Position numbers and translations under genes: made by a program. A DNA stretch of 64,000 nucleotides, from the NCBI GenBank assembly GCA_024641245.1, contig JAHEDK010000006.1:1-64000 (forward strand), given 5' to 3'. Origin of the DNA: Actinomycetes bacterium. GTDB taxonomy: Bacteria > Actinomycetota > Acidimicrobiia > Spongiisociales > JAHEDJ01. How positions within the stretch are numbered: position 1 is the first letter of the stretch; each line of letters starts with the position of its first letter. Positions 26,500 through 34,260 of the stretch are shown here, one piece after another. Under the pieces are notes generated by a model. The model was not told the origin of the DNA. It was given only the letters and a program-made list of their open reading frames with translations, and did not search any database.

Positions 26500-28158
26500 A
26501 TGAGCAAACCGGCAATTCTCGCCGTCGATGACGATCCGCAAGTGCTTGCCGCGGTTGCTCGCGATCTGAGACGTCACTACGGCGAGGAATATCGGATTGT
26601 GCGGGCTTCGTCCGGCGGGGAAGCGCTGCAGACGGTGCGCGAACTGCAGAGCCGCGGGGATGTCGTGGCCCTGTTCCTGGTGGACCAACGGATGCCGGAG
26701 ATGAGCGGCACCGAGTTCCTCGTCGGGGCAATCGGCTTCTATCCGGATGCCGGAAAGGTGCTGCTCACCGCCTACGCGGATACCGAGGCTGCGATCGCCG
26801 CCATCAATGAGGTGGGCCTGGATCACTACTTGATGAAGCCGTGGGATCCGCCGGAAGAGCATCTCTATCCGGTTCTCGACGACCTGCTCGATGACTGGCA
26901 AGCCGATAATCCGCCCCCCTATGACGGCATCCGGGTGATCGGTGCCCGATGGTCTCCGGACAGCTACGACGTCAAGGACTTCCTGTCGCGGAATCAGGTG
27001 CCCTATCGGTTCATGGATATCGAAGAGGATCCGGACGCCCGGGCTGTGGTATCCGCCGGTGAGACCGTGGCCCGGCTGCCGCTGGTCTTGTTCCCGGACG
27101 GGACGAGACTCGAGCAACCGGACCACCGCATGCTTGCCCAACACGCCGGATTGCACACGTCGCCGTCCACCACTCATTACGACCTGGTAATCATCGGGGC
27201 CGGTCCGGCCGGTCTGGGTGCCGGGGTGTACGGGGCCTCCGAAGGTCTCCACACGGCCCTGATCGAGCGACACGCGACGGGAGGTCAAGCAGGAACCTCC
27301 TCCCGGATCGAGAATTACCTGGGCTTTCCGAAGGGAATCAGCGGGGCGGATCTGGCCCGTCGGGCCACGGCGCAAGCCGAGCGCCTCGGCGCGGAGATCC
27401 TCACGGCGGTAGAAGCGACCTCGGTTCGGGTTGAAGACCCGACGAAGATCGTGACGCTCAACGACGGCACGGAACTCAGCTGCCGTGCCCTCTTGATCGC
27501 CACCGGGATGACCATTCGTACGCTCGATGTGCCCGGTGCCGGGCCCTTGATTGGTGCCGGCATCTGGTACGGCGCCGCGGTGTCGGAAGCGGTTACCTAT
27601 CGCGGCGAGGACGTCTTCGTCATCGGTGGTGCCAACTCGGCCGGTCAGGCGGCGATGATGCTGTCCAAGTTCGCCGGGACCGTGACCATCATCGTCCGCG
27701 GCGACTCCCTCGAGGCCCGCATGTCGCAGTATTTGGTTGATCAGATTGCCGCCACGGAGAACATCCGGGTTCTGCTGAGCAGCGAAGTGGCCGGCGTCGA
27801 AGGTAGCGGGCGCTTGCAGGGACTTACCACTCGCAACCGGGTCGATGGGAAAGAACAAGACTATGAGGCTGCCGGCCTCTTCGTCTTCATCGGTGCCGTC
27901 CCCCACTCGGGGTTCGTGGAGGGAGTCGTGGAACGAGACGCGAGGGGTTTCATCCTGACGGGGACCGACCTGATGGTCGACGGTGCGAGACATCCGGCCT
28001 GGCCACTTGCCCGTGATCCATATCTCCTGGAAACCAGCGTTCCGGGCATCTTTGCCGCAGGGGACGTCCGCGCCAACGTGATCCGCCGGGTCGCCTCAGC
28101 CGTCGGGCAGGGGGCTATCGGGGTAAGCTTCATTCACAAGTACCTCGAGACTGCATGA
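26500..28158 (+). CDS. Response regulator fused to thioredoxin-reductase-like flavoprotein lacking CxxC
   Basis: This 552-residue protein has three parts. Residues 5-130 are a receiver domain with acidic pocket Asp10/Asp11, phospho-acceptor Asp62 (LVDQRMPEMSG), Thr90 and Lys113 (LMKPWD). Residues 143-215 are a glutaredoxin-like fold with WSPDS where the CPxC active site would be. Residues 226-552 are a two-nucleotide-fold flavoprotein: FAD motif VIIGAGPAGLGAG, NAD(P) motif VFVIGGANSAGQAA and the C-terminal IFAAGDVR. The dithiol CATC that defines thioredoxin reductase should lie near residues 358-361, where WYGAAVSEA is found. It therefore cannot be a classical reductase and may be a phosphorylation-controlled redox sensor or NAD(P)H oxidase. 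It overlaps the kinase gene (ATGA). Confidence 0.9.
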   Translation: MSKPAILAVDDDPQVLAAVARDLRRHYGEEYRIVRASSGGEALQTVRELQSRGDVVALFLVDQRMPEMSGTEFLVGAIGFYPDAGKVLLTAYADTEAAIAAINEVGLDHYLMKPWDPPEEHLYPVLDDLLDDWQADNPPPYDGIRVIGARWSPDSYDVKDFLSRNQVPYRFMDIEEDPDARAVVSAGETVARLPLVLFPDGTRLEQPDHRMLAQHAGLHTSPSTTHYDLVIIGAGPAGLGAGVYGASEGLHTALIERHATGGQAGTSSRIENYLGFPKGISGADLARRATAQAERLGAEILTAVEATSVRVEDPTKIVTLNDGTELSCRALLIATGMTIRTLDVPGAGPLIGAGIWYGAAVSEAVTYRGEDVFVIGGANSAGQAAMMLSKFAGTVTIIVRGDSLEARMSQYLVDQIAATENIRVLLSSEVAGVEGSGRLQGLTTRNRVDGKEQDYEAAGLFVFIGAVPHSGFVEGVVERDARGFILTGTDLMVDGARHPAWPLARDPYLLETSVPGIFAAGDVRANVIRRVASAVGQGAIGVSFIHKYLETA

Positions 28159-29546
28159 CCCTCGTCGAGCGCCTCCGGACCGTACCGCTCTTTTCAGACC
28201 TCCGGGACGAGGACCTCGAACGGCTCTGTGTCGGCACCGAGCAGGTCGAGTTGCCGGCCGGTGCAGTCCTGTTCGCCGAGGGCGATCCGGGCGATCGGGC
28301 ATTCGTGGTCCTCGACGGTCAGATCGAGATCGTGAAGCGCACCGCCGGAGGTGAGGTGCTGCTGGCCGTCCAGTCGGATGGAGTGGTCGGCGAAATGGCC
28401 CTGCTGGAAGACGCGCCGAGAAACGCCTCCGTCCGAGCCAGGGCGGATACAACCCTGCTCGCCATTCCAAAAGCACAGCTCGATGAGCTTCTAGATTCCA
28501 GCCCGTCGGCGGCACGGGCGTTCTTCGAAGTGATGCTCGACCGGTGGCGAGCCACGCAGTCGAGCTTGCAGCAATCGGAGCGGATGGCACAGCTCGGTAC
28601 GCTGACGGCCGGGCTCGCCCACGAACTCAACAATCCGGCTGCAGCAGTGAATCGGAGTGCCGGCCAGTTGATGGAGGCCATGGTGCGCTACGGGGACGCC
28701 CGGTCAGCCACTGCTGCCAGCCTCGACCCGACCGAACTCGAATTCGTTGAGGAGACTCTCAATGCGCTCCACGAGAGAAAGGGAGTTGGCTCGTCGCTCT
28801 CGGCAATGGATCGAACCGATCGCGAAGACGCGATCGAAGAGTGGCTGGCTGATCACGATGTCGATCGAAGCTGGGAACTGGCGCCCGGCCTGGCCGAGGC
28901 CGGCATCTCGGTTGAACAGTTGACGGCGCTGGCCGATCGGGTCGATGCCGACCGGGTCGCCGCCGTGATCGGTCTGCTCGACGCGGCCCAGGATCAGCTC
29001 TCGATGCTGCATCAGATCGAAGAAGGGACCCGGCGGATGTCCGCCATCGTCAAGGCTCTGAAGTCGTACGCCTATCTGGATCAAGCGCCGATTCAGAACG
29101 TGGATGTCACGGCGGGCCTCGACGACACTCTCCTGTTGCTCGCCCACAAGGCCAAGGGCGTCGACGTGCAGCGTGAGTACGCAGTGGAACTGCCTCACAT
29201 CGAGGCGCTCGGCGGCGAGCTGAATCAGGTGTGGACCAACTTGATCGACAACGCGCTCTATGCCCTCGCAGGGCTGGAGGACGGGCGGCTCATCGTGCGG
29301 GCCCGGCCTTCCGAGTCTGGGGTGCTTGTAGAGATCGAAGATAACGGTCCGGGGATTCCTGGAGAGATCCAGGCGCGTGTGTTTGACTCGTTCTTCACAA
29401 CCAAGCCGCCGGGGTCCGGAACGGGCCTCGGGCTCGACATCAGCCGCAACATAGTCATCCACCACCACGGGGGAAACCTCACGGTTGAGTCGGAGCCGGG
29501 CCGGACGGTATTCAGGGTGGAACTGCCGTTGACGCAGGGGAAGTAG
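28155..29546 (+). CDS. Cyclic-nucleotide-domain histidine kinase, soluble
   Basis: This 463-residue cytoplasmic kinase has no membrane segment. Residues 5-125 are a cNMP-binding/CRP-like domain; the cassette GVVGEMALLEDAPRNASVRA has the phosphate-binding Glu and Arg of true cyclic nucleotide sites. Residues 135-170 hold the dimerisation helix with His156 (LTAGLAHELNNPAAA). A long helical insert of about 130 residues separates it from the rest of the transmitter. The HATPase domain has the N box (QVWTNLIDNALYAL), EDNGPGI and GTGLGLDI. It is the obvious kinase for the upstream receiver-flavoprotein, whose stop it overlaps. Confidence 0.93.
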   Translation: MTLVERLRTVPLFSDLRDEDLERLCVGTEQVELPAGAVLFAEGDPGDRAFVVLDGQIEIVKRTAGGEVLLAVQSDGVVGEMALLEDAPRNASVRARADTTLLAIPKAQLDELLDSSPSAARAFFEVMLDRWRATQSSLQQSERMAQLGTLTAGLAHELNNPAAAVNRSAGQLMEAMVRYGDARSATAASLDPTELEFVEETLNALHERKGVGSSLSAMDRTDREDAIEEWLADHDVDRSWELAPGLAEAGISVEQLTALADRVDADRVAAVIGLLDAAQDQLSMLHQIEEGTRRMSAIVKALKSYAYLDQAPIQNVDVTAGLDDTLLLLAHKAKGVDVQREYAVELPHIEALGGELNQVWTNLIDNALYALAGLEDGRLIVRARPSESGVLVEIEDNGPGIPGEIQARVFDSFFTTKPPGSGTGLGLDISRNIVIHHHGGNLTVESEPGRTVFRVELPLTQGK

Positions 29547-29592
29547 ACACTCCCGGGTTCTAGGTTTTAGGTTCTGGGTTGTGGGCGTCCGA

Positions 29593-30420
29593 CTACAGCT
29601 CGAGTTGCATGCCTTCGTAGGCGGCGCTGGTGTTTGCGAAGTCCCCGCGTGCTCGCTGGACGAGAGCATCGATCTCGTCGTCGGTTCTGGCCGGATCGTG
29701 ACTGACGAGGATGAGTCGCTTGACCCCGGCGTCATGGGCCGCCTGGGCAGCTTGCGCCCAGGTGCTGTGGCCCCATCCGACGTAGTGATCTTCGTATTCC
29801 GCCGGGCTGTACTGAGCATCGTGGACGAGCATGTCGGCGCCTGTCGCCAGCAGTCGAAGCGTTTCATCCGCCTCTTGTTCTCCGCGTTCACAATCGGTCG
29901 CCACCACCACCGAGCGCTTGGGACCGTCGATGCGGTACGCCGTCACGCCCTGTGGATGGTGCAGGGGAGCGGCAGTGATCTTGAGATCGCCGACCTCCAA
30001 GATTGTGCTCGAAATCGTTACGTAGGTCTTATGTGCGGCGGTGTCCTGGATTGAGACCGGAAACCATGGGGGTCGCAGAGCGCCTTCGATGGCCTCTCTG
30101 CTGCTCATGGTGTCCCATTGGTGACCGTAGAAGGTGAAGGTGTTGGACTCGTCGTAGAGCGGGCGGAAGAACAGCAGTCCCTGGATGTGGTCCCAGTGAT
30201 AATGGGTGAGGAATACGTGATACTCGGTTGCGCCACCCGGAGCACCGTTCCGATGGAGGCGGGTAATACCCGTGCCACCATCGATCAAAACGACCGAACG
30301 ATCAGCCGACGTAACCTCGATGCAGAGTGTGTGCCCGCCGTGCCGGTTTGTGTTGCTTCCGGAAACGGGCATTGAGCCGCGCACGCCTCTGAAAGTGAGG
30401 ATTGGTCCAGATTCAGTCAC
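29593..30420 (-). CDS. Metallo-beta-lactamase-fold hydrolase
   Basis: The protein has 275 residues. The zinc motif HYHWDH (His73, His75, Asp77, His78) and later MLVHDAQYS and GWGHSTW supply the remaining metal ligands. The N-terminal FRGVRGSMPVSGSNTNRHGG is typical of a subgroup related to cyclic-nucleotide or cyclic-phosphate phosphodiesterases and RNase Z. It converges on the cNMP-kinase gene. A role in turning over the nucleotide sensed by that kinase is attractive but only an inference from proximity. Confidence 0.85.
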   Translation of the reverse strand: MTESGPILTFRGVRGSMPVSGSNTNRHGGHTLCIEVTSADRSVVLIDGGTGITRLHRNGAPGGATEYHVFLTHYHWDHIQGLLFFRPLYDESNTFTFYGHQWDTMSSREAIEGALRPPWFPVSIQDTAAHKTYVTISSTILEVGDLKITAAPLHHPQGVTAYRIDGPKRSVVVATDCERGEQEADETLRLLATGADMLVHDAQYSPAEYEDHYVGWGHSTWAQAAQAAHDAGVKRLILVSHDPARTDDEIDALVQRARGDFANTSAAYEGMQLEL

Positions 30421-30744
30421 GGGTGCCTTCCTGCTGGCTGCGGCTCGGGGATTATCGCCGTCCGGTGCCGGCCGCCCAAGTTCTTCGTCGATGCCACGGG
30501 TTTCCGGATACCCGTCCTGTCAACCCGGGAGATGCCGTCTCTGTTCCATGATGTACAGCGGCGCGTGGGTGTCCCGTCCAGATAACGGGCATGTGCGACC
30601 AGGGCGGTCTTCGGACATCGGCACCTCACCCCGGCTCGCACAGTCCCGGTTCCGTGCAACGGTCCCGACCGCACGGAGAATCAGCTGGAACAGGCAAAGG
30701 ACGGAATCGCCCGGTAGGCTGCGGCCGCTGAGGAGGGACACACG
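30421..30744. other. Divergent intergenic region, 324 bp
   Basis: The region lies between the hydrolase (leftwards) and LtrA (rightwards), so it should hold both promoters. I find no convincing gene, riboswitch or repeat. The only clear element is AGGAGG at 30731-30736, the ribosome site for the LtrA gene. Confidence 0.5.
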
Positions 30745-31923
30745 ATGAGTATGACGAAGCTTCGTCCGCCGCGCCTTCGCACCGTGGAGGGCGAAGCAGA
30801 GGAACGCAAGGTCACCTGGACCGAACTCTTCTACGATCTCGTGTTCGTCGTGGCGGTGGCCGGCCTCGGTCACCGGTTGCTGGAGGACTCGACGTTGTCC
30901 GGTTTCCTTTCGTTCACGGGTTTGTTCATCCCGCTGTGGTGGGCGTGGGCGGGTTTCACGTTCTATGCCGATCGATACGACACCGATGATCTCGGTCAGC
31001 GACTGCTGGCAGTTGCTCAGATGGTGGCGGTGGCCCTGATGGCGGCGAGTATCTCGGGTGGAGCGACCGAGTCGTTGACGGCCTACGCACTTGCGTTCGT
31101 AGCCGCCCGGGTGATTCTCATCGTCATGTATCTTCGGGCACGACGCCACGTTCCGGAGACCCGGAAGCTCGTGTCTGGTTACACGAGGGGGATGGCTCTG
31201 GCCGCGCTGTTCTGGTTCGTGTCGGTCTTTGTGCCGGAACCGGCCAGATTCGTGCTGTGGACCGTCGGGTTGCTGGTGGACTTTGCCACCCCGTATCTGA
31301 TGCGTCGGGTCCAGGCAACCGTCCCCCTAGATGTTGCCCACCTGCCCGAGCGGTTCGGGTTGTTCACGATTCTGGTGCTGGGAGAGTCGGTCGCCGCGGT
31401 TGTTGCCGGCCTCGACCACGAGGGATGGACGACCGGTGCAACGGTGCTGTCCGTTCTGGCGGTGCTCATTACCTCGGCCCTGTGGTGGGTCTACTTCGAC
31501 AACCTCGATGGAACTGTCGTCCGCCGGCGTGCCGACCAGAAAAAGGCGTGGAAGCCGACGGTGTGGATCTACAGCCACCTCTTGCTGGTGATCGCTCTGA
31601 TGATGACTGCCATCGGTCTCGAGCACGCCATCACGGCGGTGGACCATGATTCGCTGCAGACCGGCGAGCGCTGGCTGCTCGTAGGGGGTCTGGCCGCCGC
31701 CTTCGCGGTCCTCGGGCTGATTCAGTTGGCCACCGACGGCAACGGTGGCGGCATCCGGCAGTCCTGGATCACCCGGTTGCGGTTCGCCGGGGCACCGCTC
31801 GTCGTGCTGGTCGGAATGGCGTTCGCAGGATCGGGGGTCATGCCCCTCGTGATCGCGCTGGCGCTGGTCTGTGCGGTCCAGGTCGCAGGCGACGTCTTGA
31901 TCACCGACCAGGTCCCCGTGTGA
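30745..31923 (+). CDS. Low temperature requirement protein A (LtrA) family membrane protein
   Basis: This 392-residue protein has about 11 transmembrane helices. The family hallmark opens it: KVTWTELFYDLVFVVAVAGL just after a basic N-terminus. Later family motifs are ERFGLFTILVLGESVAAVV and ALWWVYFDNLDG. LtrA was named for a Listeria gene needed for growth in the cold, and the transport activity of the family is undefined. The ATG follows AGGAGG. The gene ends 5 bp before a palindromic repeat with a T-rich tail that should terminate it. Confidence 0.9.
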   Translation: MSMTKLRPPRLRTVEGEAEERKVTWTELFYDLVFVVAVAGLGHRLLEDSTLSGFLSFTGLFIPLWWAWAGFTFYADRYDTDDLGQRLLAVAQMVAVALMAASISGGATESLTAYALAFVAARVILIVMYLRARRHVPETRKLVSGYTRGMALAALFWFVSVFVPEPARFVLWTVGLLVDFATPYLMRRVQATVPLDVAHLPERFGLFTILVLGESVAAVVAGLDHEGWTTGATVLSVLAVLITSALWWVYFDNLDGTVVRRRADQKKAWKPTVWIYSHLLLVIALMMTAIGLEHAITAVDHDSLQTGERWLLVGGLAAAFAVLGLIQLATDGNGGGIRQSWITRLRFAGAPLVVLVGMAFAGSGVMPLVIALALVCAVQVAGDVLITDQVPV

Positions 31924-31928
31924 ATATC

Positions 31929-31983
31929 CCCGTTCTTGCGTCAGTTCTGGGCGCTCAGCGCCTCAAAGTGACGCAAGAACGGG
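31929..31983. repeat. Palindromic intergenic repeat, copy 2
   Basis: CCCGTTCTTGCGTCA (31929-31943) pairs perfectly with 31969-31983. A second nested stem, GGCGCT-C-AGCGCC, fills most of the loop. It lies between two convergent gene ends (LtrA and DUF35). On the plus strand it is followed by TTTGTTTCT, so it can serve as an intrinsic terminator. Confidence 0.9.
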
Positions 31984-31990
31984 TTTGTTT

Positions 31991-32338
31991 CTAGGCGGCC
32001 CGGAAGATGAATCCCCAGTACCGGTTGTAGGGCTCCTCGCGAACGACTCCGACATCTCCGAGGAGGTCCATCCCGATCGTCGGGTCGTCCACCTCGAGTT
32101 GCCCGGTCACCCGGATGCCGTTTGCGAGTTCGACGATGGCGATCCCGAGTGTCGCCACTTCGTAGGCGGCCGGAAGGTTGTAAACCTTGGTGAACGTCAG
32201 CAGTTTGCCCCGCTTCGGCAGCGGCACCGTCTTGAACTTGAACGGTTCGAGTTCGCCGCAGTTCCTGCAGCGCATCTTGAACGGATAGTGGAGCGTCCCG
32301 CACTCGGTGCACTCGTAGGCGTAGATCTCGCGGGCCAT
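31991..32338 (-). CDS. DUF35 zinc-ribbon/OB-fold protein, thiolase partner
   Basis: This 115-residue protein has a rubredoxin-like zinc knuckle (CTECGTLHYPFKMRCRNCG) at residues 10-30 and then an OB-fold (GKLLTFTKVYNLP ... VTGQLEVDD). DUF35 proteins bind thiolase-superfamily enzymes and shape their acyl-CoA site, as in ChsH2-Ltp2 and BbsA-BbsB. Here the thiolase gene is immediately upstream with a 1-bp gap, so the pair is almost certainly one complex. It is the last gene of the six-gene operon that starts at 38008. Confidence 0.92.
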   Translation of the reverse strand: MAREIYAYECTECGTLHYPFKMRCRNCGELEPFKFKTVPLPKRGKLLTFTKVYNLPAAYEVATLGIAIVELANGIRVTGQLEVDDPTIGMDLLGDVGVVREEPYNRYWGFIFRAA

Positions 32339-32339
32339 C

Positions 32340-33515
32340 TCAGTTCTCCCTCACGAAGGTCAGGCAGATGACGTTGTTGCCGAACCCACCGAAGTTGCAG
32401 GTGAACCCGATTCGAGCATCGGCAATCTGCCGCGCTCCGGCCTCCCCCCGCAGTTGATGCACGATTTCGTGGGCCTGGCCGACGCCGGTGGCGCCGACCG
32501 GATGGCCCTTCCCCTTCAAACCGCCTGAGGGGTTGATGGGCAGCCGACCGTCGAGGGCCGTCTCGCCTTTCTCGAGCGCGATGTGCCCCTCGCCCTTCGC
32601 GAAGAAACCGACTTCTTCGCTCTCGGCGATCTCGAGGATCGTGAAGGCGTCGTGAAGTTCGGCTACGTCCACGTCTGATGGGGTGAGGCCGGCCATTCCG
32701 AAAGACAACTCTGCTGCTCGCCGAACGGCCAGCAGGTCGGTTGGGTTCTCTCGTTCGTGGACCGCATGCGTGTCCGTAGCTTGACCGACACCAGCGATGC
32801 GGACGAGTGGCCGGTCGATACTCTTGGCGACCTCTTCGGACACCAGGATCACCGCAGCACCGCCATCGGAAACCGGGCACGCATCGAAGAAACGCAGGGG
32901 CTCGGCGACGTACGGGTTGTTCGTCATGGCCTCGGGCGAGTCCAGGATGCCTTCGATCGTGATCGGCTGGTGCAGATGGGCGAACTCGTTGAGCATCGCA
33001 TTGTTCTGGTTCTTGACCGCCACCATCGCCAGATGCCGCTCGGTGACGCCGTACTTCTCCATGTAGAGGCGGGTGAACATTGCGGCATGCGACGGCAGCG
33101 TGACGCCGTAGATGTACTCGGCTAGTGGATGGGTCAGGGTGGCGATGAAGTCGGTTGCTTCCAGGTTGTTGACCTCGCGCATCCGTTCGGCGCCCGTCAC
33201 CAGCACGATGTCGTGCATACCGGAGGCCACCGCCAGGAAGCCTTCCTTGATGGCGGCCGATCCCGACGCCGGGCCGTTCTCAATGGAGGCCGCGCCGGCC
33301 GGAGTCAGGCTCAGGCTATCGACCACCGCGGAGGCAAGGGCCGTTTGATGGTTGACCCGGGCGGCACCCATGTTGGCGACGTAGACCTGCTCGATACCGG
33401 TCAATCCAGAGTCCTTCATGGCGAGCATCGCCGGAAAGGCGGCTATCTCGGCCAGCGGGTATTCGAGGCGGGTGAACGACGTGATGCCGATCCCGGCGAC
33501 GTAAACGTCACGCAT
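32340..33515 (-). CDS. Thiolase-fold protein (SCP-x/Ltp2-like) lacking the nucleophilic Cys
   Basis: This 391-residue protein has the thiolase superfamily fold. The position of the acyl-accepting cysteine, normally C-A-S-G, reads ENGPASGSAAI (Pro82 for Cys). Other landmarks survive: ELHDAFT, the catalytic-His loop GKGHPVGATG, and TCNFGGFGNN at the C-terminus. Ltp2-type steroid side-chain aldolases are thiolase-like proteins that pair with a DUF35 protein and do a retro-aldol cleavage with a reworked site. That is a better model here than acyl-CoA thiolysis. It overlaps the GNAT-like gene by 8 bp. Confidence 0.88.
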   Translation of the reverse strand: MRDVYVAGIGITSFTRLEYPLAEIAAFPAMLAMKDSGLTGIEQVYVANMGAARVNHQTALASAVVDSLSLTPAGAASIENGPASGSAAIKEGFLAVASGMHDIVLVTGAERMREVNNLEATDFIATLTHPLAEYIYGVTLPSHAAMFTRLYMEKYGVTERHLAMVAVKNQNNAMLNEFAHLHQPITIEGILDSPEAMTNNPYVAEPLRFFDACPVSDGGAAVILVSEEVAKSIDRPLVRIAGVGQATDTHAVHERENPTDLLAVRRAAELSFGMAGLTPSDVDVAELHDAFTILEIAESEEVGFFAKGEGHIALEKGETALDGRLPINPSGGLKGKGHPVGATGVGQAHEIVHQLRGEAGARQIADARIGFTCNFGGFGNNVICLTFVREN

Positions 33516-34260
33516 GCTCGACCTCCTGGCGCCAGCGTTGCGCCATCAGGGCGGTGCCAGTCGAGTCGTACATCGACCGGGTGGCGGCGAGCAGGTCGGC
33601 CGGCGGGGTCGGAGGGTCGGAGGGAGGCAGTATGCCCGCCTTCGCTTTGGCGAGGAGTTCGTCGGGTACCGGCCTCCGCCCGACAACGAGGGTGTCACGG
33701 GCTCTATCGAACAGTTCCCTGGTCAGCGACCACGATGGAACACCGCCCAACTCGTGAGGAGTACCGAAGCGCTTTTCGAGTTGATACTCGATCATCCAGC
33801 GACGGAACCCGATGGGAGACTCGGCGACGATGAGGACCTCGTCGTGACCGAGAACATCCATGTGGTATTCCATCTTGGTGGCAAAGGCATGGGCCCCGAT
33901 TCGAAGTCCTCGGCGCAGAGCGACCGTGTGGAGCGACATGCCGAGGTTCGGTGTGACCTGACGGCCGTTGACGACGGCTGCGATCTCCCCGTCGACCTGG
34001 GCGACGAGCACGTACTGGTCCTGATAACGGTGGCGGGAATAGGCGAGGATCTCTGAGTAGAGCCGGGCCGCCACTACGTCGTAGAAGTCGCGTTCAACGT
34101 TGACCAGGGGTGCAACGTATTGCAGGATGTCCGGGATCTCGTCGCGGTCCACCTGGCGGATCACCATTTGTTCCCCGCTCGCCAGCGTCATGTACTTCGC
34201 CGGGAACGGGGGCATAGGGTGATCCTCCGGACGGAGGATCTTCTCGAGGTCGACGGCCAT
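33508..34260 (-). CDS. GNAT-like protein of unknown function
   Basis: The protein has 250 residues from an ATG that overlaps the stop of the molybdenum subunit (ATGA). Residues 35-175 look like an N-acetyltransferase fold: MVIRQVDRDEIPDILQYV as the first strand and helix, YVLVAQVDGEIAAVVNGRQV as the central hairpin, then TVALRRGLRIGAHAFATKMEYHM in place of the acyl-CoA loop, and a strand-helix EVLIVAESPIGFRRW. The C-terminal 70 residues are helical and Pro-rich. The R/Q-x-x-G-x-G/A signature is imperfect, so binding of CoA is uncertain. Operon position implies a role with the hydroxylase and thiolase-like protein. Confidence 0.7.
   Translation of the reverse strand: MAVDLEKILRPEDHPMPPFPAKYMTLASGEQMVIRQVDRDEIPDILQYVAPLVNVERDFYDVVAARLYSEILAYSRHRYQDQYVLVAQVDGEIAAVVNGRQVTPNLGMSLHTVALRRGLRIGAHAFATKMEYHMDVLGHDEVLIVAESPIGFRRWMIEYQLEKRFGTPHELGGVPSWSLTRELFDRARDTLVVGRRPVPDELLAKAKAGILPPSDPPTPPADLLAATRSMYDSTGTALMAQRWRQEVEHA

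Noticed and set aside
29555-29585. Telomere-like GGGTTCTAGGTTTTAGGTTCTGGG stretch split by variants
   Set aside because: It is only about 30 bp between convergent gene ends, with imperfect units and no other copy seen; it is probably simple sequence.
28704-29891. Minus-strand frame of 395 codons opposite the cNMP-domain kinase
   Set aside because: It is the antisense of a clear HATPase domain and has no domain of its own.
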